From: an uncultured Paracoccaceae bacterium
GTDB lineage: Bacteria; Pseudomonadota; Alphaproteobacteria; Rhodobacterales; Rhodobacteraceae
Assembly (NCBI GenBank): GCA_937952085.1
Contig: CALFYQ010000203.1
Location: 1-16,463 of the forward strand
DNA length: 16,463 bases
Reading direction: 5' to 3'
This document shows, one piece after another, positions 15,618-16,463 of the stretch. Position numbers and translations under genes: made by a program. Numbering within the stretch: the stretch's first letter is position 1; each line of letters begins with the position of its first letter. Under the pieces are notes generated by a model, which saw only the letters and a list, made by a program, of their open reading frames with translations, was not told the origin of the DNA and ran no database searches.

Positions 15618-16292
15618 TTGCGGGATGATTATCCGACGGACAGTTTCCTCGGCCGCCTGTCCCGCGAGTCAGTCGACGCGCTGACGGCGAACGCCCGCAG
15701 CCGCGTCTACGAACGCGGACAGATCGTCATCGGCGAACGCGATCCGAGCCGCGATCTCTATCTGGTCTTTTCCGGCTCCGTGCGGGCGGCCTCTTTCACG
15801 AAGCACGGCCGCGAGATCGCCTTCAACGATATCCTGGCCGGCGATTGCTTCGGCGAGATCGCCGCGATCGACGGCGGCCCCCGCTCCTCCAGCGTGATGG
15901 TGACGGAGACGGCAGAGATCGCCCGCATCCCGCAGCACCGGGTCCGGGCGCTGCTCACCGAAAACAACGAGCTCTGCCAGGTTTTCCTCGCGCTCTTCTG
16001 CGAGAAGCTGCGCGCGCTCTCGACGCGGATGGTGGAGTTGACCGGGCTGAAGACGTCGCAGCGGCTCCGCCGGGAGCTGGCGCGGCTGGCCAGGGCGCAC
16101 CGCACCGGCCCTGACAGCGGCGTGATCCTGAAGCCGCCGACCCAGACCGATCTCGCGATCCGCATCTTCGCACGGCGCGAAGAGGTCTCGCGCGAAATGT
16201 CACGGCTTCGGAAGACTGGCCTCATCGTGAAGGAGGGGCGAACGCTCAGGGCGCCGTCGATCCAGCGCCTCGAGGCGGACGAGGCCGACTGA
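15618..16292 (+). CDS. Crp/Fnr-family transcriptional regulator
   Basis: A 224-aa regulator with an N-terminal cyclic-nucleotide-binding domain, a long dimerisation helix (about 112-142) and a C-terminal winged helix-turn-helix. The phosphate-binding cassette FGEIAAIDGGPRSSS keeps Glu80, Arg89 and Ser90, equivalents of the cAMP-contacting residues of CRP, so a cyclic nucleotide may be the signal. There is no N-terminal cysteine cluster for an FNR iron-sulfur centre. The DNA-binding part is TQTDLAIRIFARREEVSREM (175-194); Arg187, Glu188 and Arg192 match CRP Arg180, Glu181 and Arg185, which read TGTGA half-sites. The start is TTG 15618, with GGGGAG ten bases upstream; no suitable in-frame ATG exists. 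It faces a tRNA gene convergently. Its targets are unknown; the palindrome at 15176-15191 is a candidate. Confidence 0.9.
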   Translation: MRDDYPTDSFLGRLSRESVDALTANARSRVYERGQIVIGERDPSRDLYLVFSGSVRAASFTKHGREIAFNDILAGDCFGEIAAIDGGPRSSSVMVTETAEIARIPQHRVRALLTENNELCQVFLALFCEKLRALSTRMVELTGLKTSQRLRRELARLARAHRTGPDSGVILKPPTQTDLAIRIFARREEVSREMSRLRKTGLIVKEGRTLRAPSIQRLEADEAD

Positions 16293-16305
16293 GCCGGCCG
16301 ATCTC

Positions 16306-16389
16306 TGGTGCGGGCGGCCGGACTCGAACCGGCACTCCTTGCGGAAGGGGTGTTTGAGACCCCCGCGTCTACCATTCCGCCACGCCCGC
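16306..16389 (-). tRNA. tRNA-Leu (anticodon CAA)
   Basis: Read on the minus strand, the 84-base gene starts GCGGGCGTGGCGGAATGGTA and ends in GCCCGCACCA. The 7-bp acceptor stem GCGGGCG/CGCCCGC is perfect, the D-arm has TGGCGGAATGGTAGACGC, and the anticodon stem GGGGT/ACCCC encloses the loop CTCAAAC with anticodon CAA at 16356-16354. A variable arm TTCCGCAAGGAGT follows (class II, as for leucine), and the T-arm is GCCGG-TTCGAGT-CCGGC. The CCA end is encoded. It reads UUG codons, rare in this GC-rich DNA. Its 3' end lies 13 bp from the stop of the convergent regulator gene. No clear terminator is seen. Confidence 0.96.
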
Positions 16390-16432
16390 GCGCCGGGGCC
16401 TGTTAGCGCGAAACCGCGCCAGCCGGAAGCCT

Positions 16433-16463
16433 TCAGGCGGCGAGGGGCGGCGTCGCCTCCGGC
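16433..16463 (-). CDS. Possible C-terminal end of a minus-strand gene
   Basis: From the right edge the minus strand reads PEATPPLAA and then TGA (16435-16433), with G or C in every third position. This would suit the end of a protein-coding gene 43 bp upstream of the tRNA. Nine codons are too few for identification, and chance is a real alternative. Confidence 0.25.
   Translation of the reverse strand, partial: PEATPPLAA

Overview
The window reads as ordinary chromosomal DNA of a very GC-rich alphaproteobacterium, most likely of the Rhodobacterales (Paracoccaceae/Roseobacteraceae). The reasons are near-exclusive G/C third codon positions, tight ATGA/GTGA gene overlaps, and protein families typical of that order: a DUF898 membrane protein, an AGT-family aminotransferase, an M24 enzyme with the HGVGLCDEWP motif, and a Dpp-type importer with a two-domain ATPase. 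This placement is an inference from style; no marker gene gives a species.

Left part (1-4034, + strand): the 3' end of an M24-family metalloenzyme, a DUF898 (YjgN-like) multi-pass membrane protein with a terminator-like hairpin behind it, an AT-richer intergenic stretch with an 18-bp palindrome, an epoxide-hydrolase-type alpha/beta hydrolase, and a class V PLP aminotransferase of the alanine/serine-glyoxylate type.

Central part (4234-15164): a peptide/amide uptake and hydrolysis island. On the minus strand an M20 metallopeptidase and an M81 (MlrC-like) metallopeptidase overlap by 4 bp. Divergent from them run a periplasmic solute-binding protein, two DppB/DppC-type permeases and a fused DppD-DppF ATPase. 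A second M20 peptidase and an amidase-signature enzyme follow on the same strand. The simplest reading is import of a short peptide or N-acyl/amide compound, with cytoplasmic amide-bond hydrolysis by four unrelated hydrolase types. The substrate cannot be read from the sequence.

Right part (15165-16463): a regulatory-looking leader with a perfect TGTGC-N6-GCACA palindrome (CRP geometry), a possible 65-aa small protein whose ribosome-binding site can pair with an upstream CCTCCC, a Crp/Fnr-family regulator with cNMP-pocket and CRP-like recognition-helix residues, a tRNA-Leu(CAA) on the minus strand, and possibly the last codons of a further minus-strand gene.

The least expected non-coding signal is a pair of related intergenic elements (4094-4187 and 12365-12491), each just behind a plus-strand gene: 63 bp aligned without gaps at 49/63 identity, then an exact 17-bp block. 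No insertion sequence, CRISPR array, phage gene or toxin-antitoxin pair was seen.
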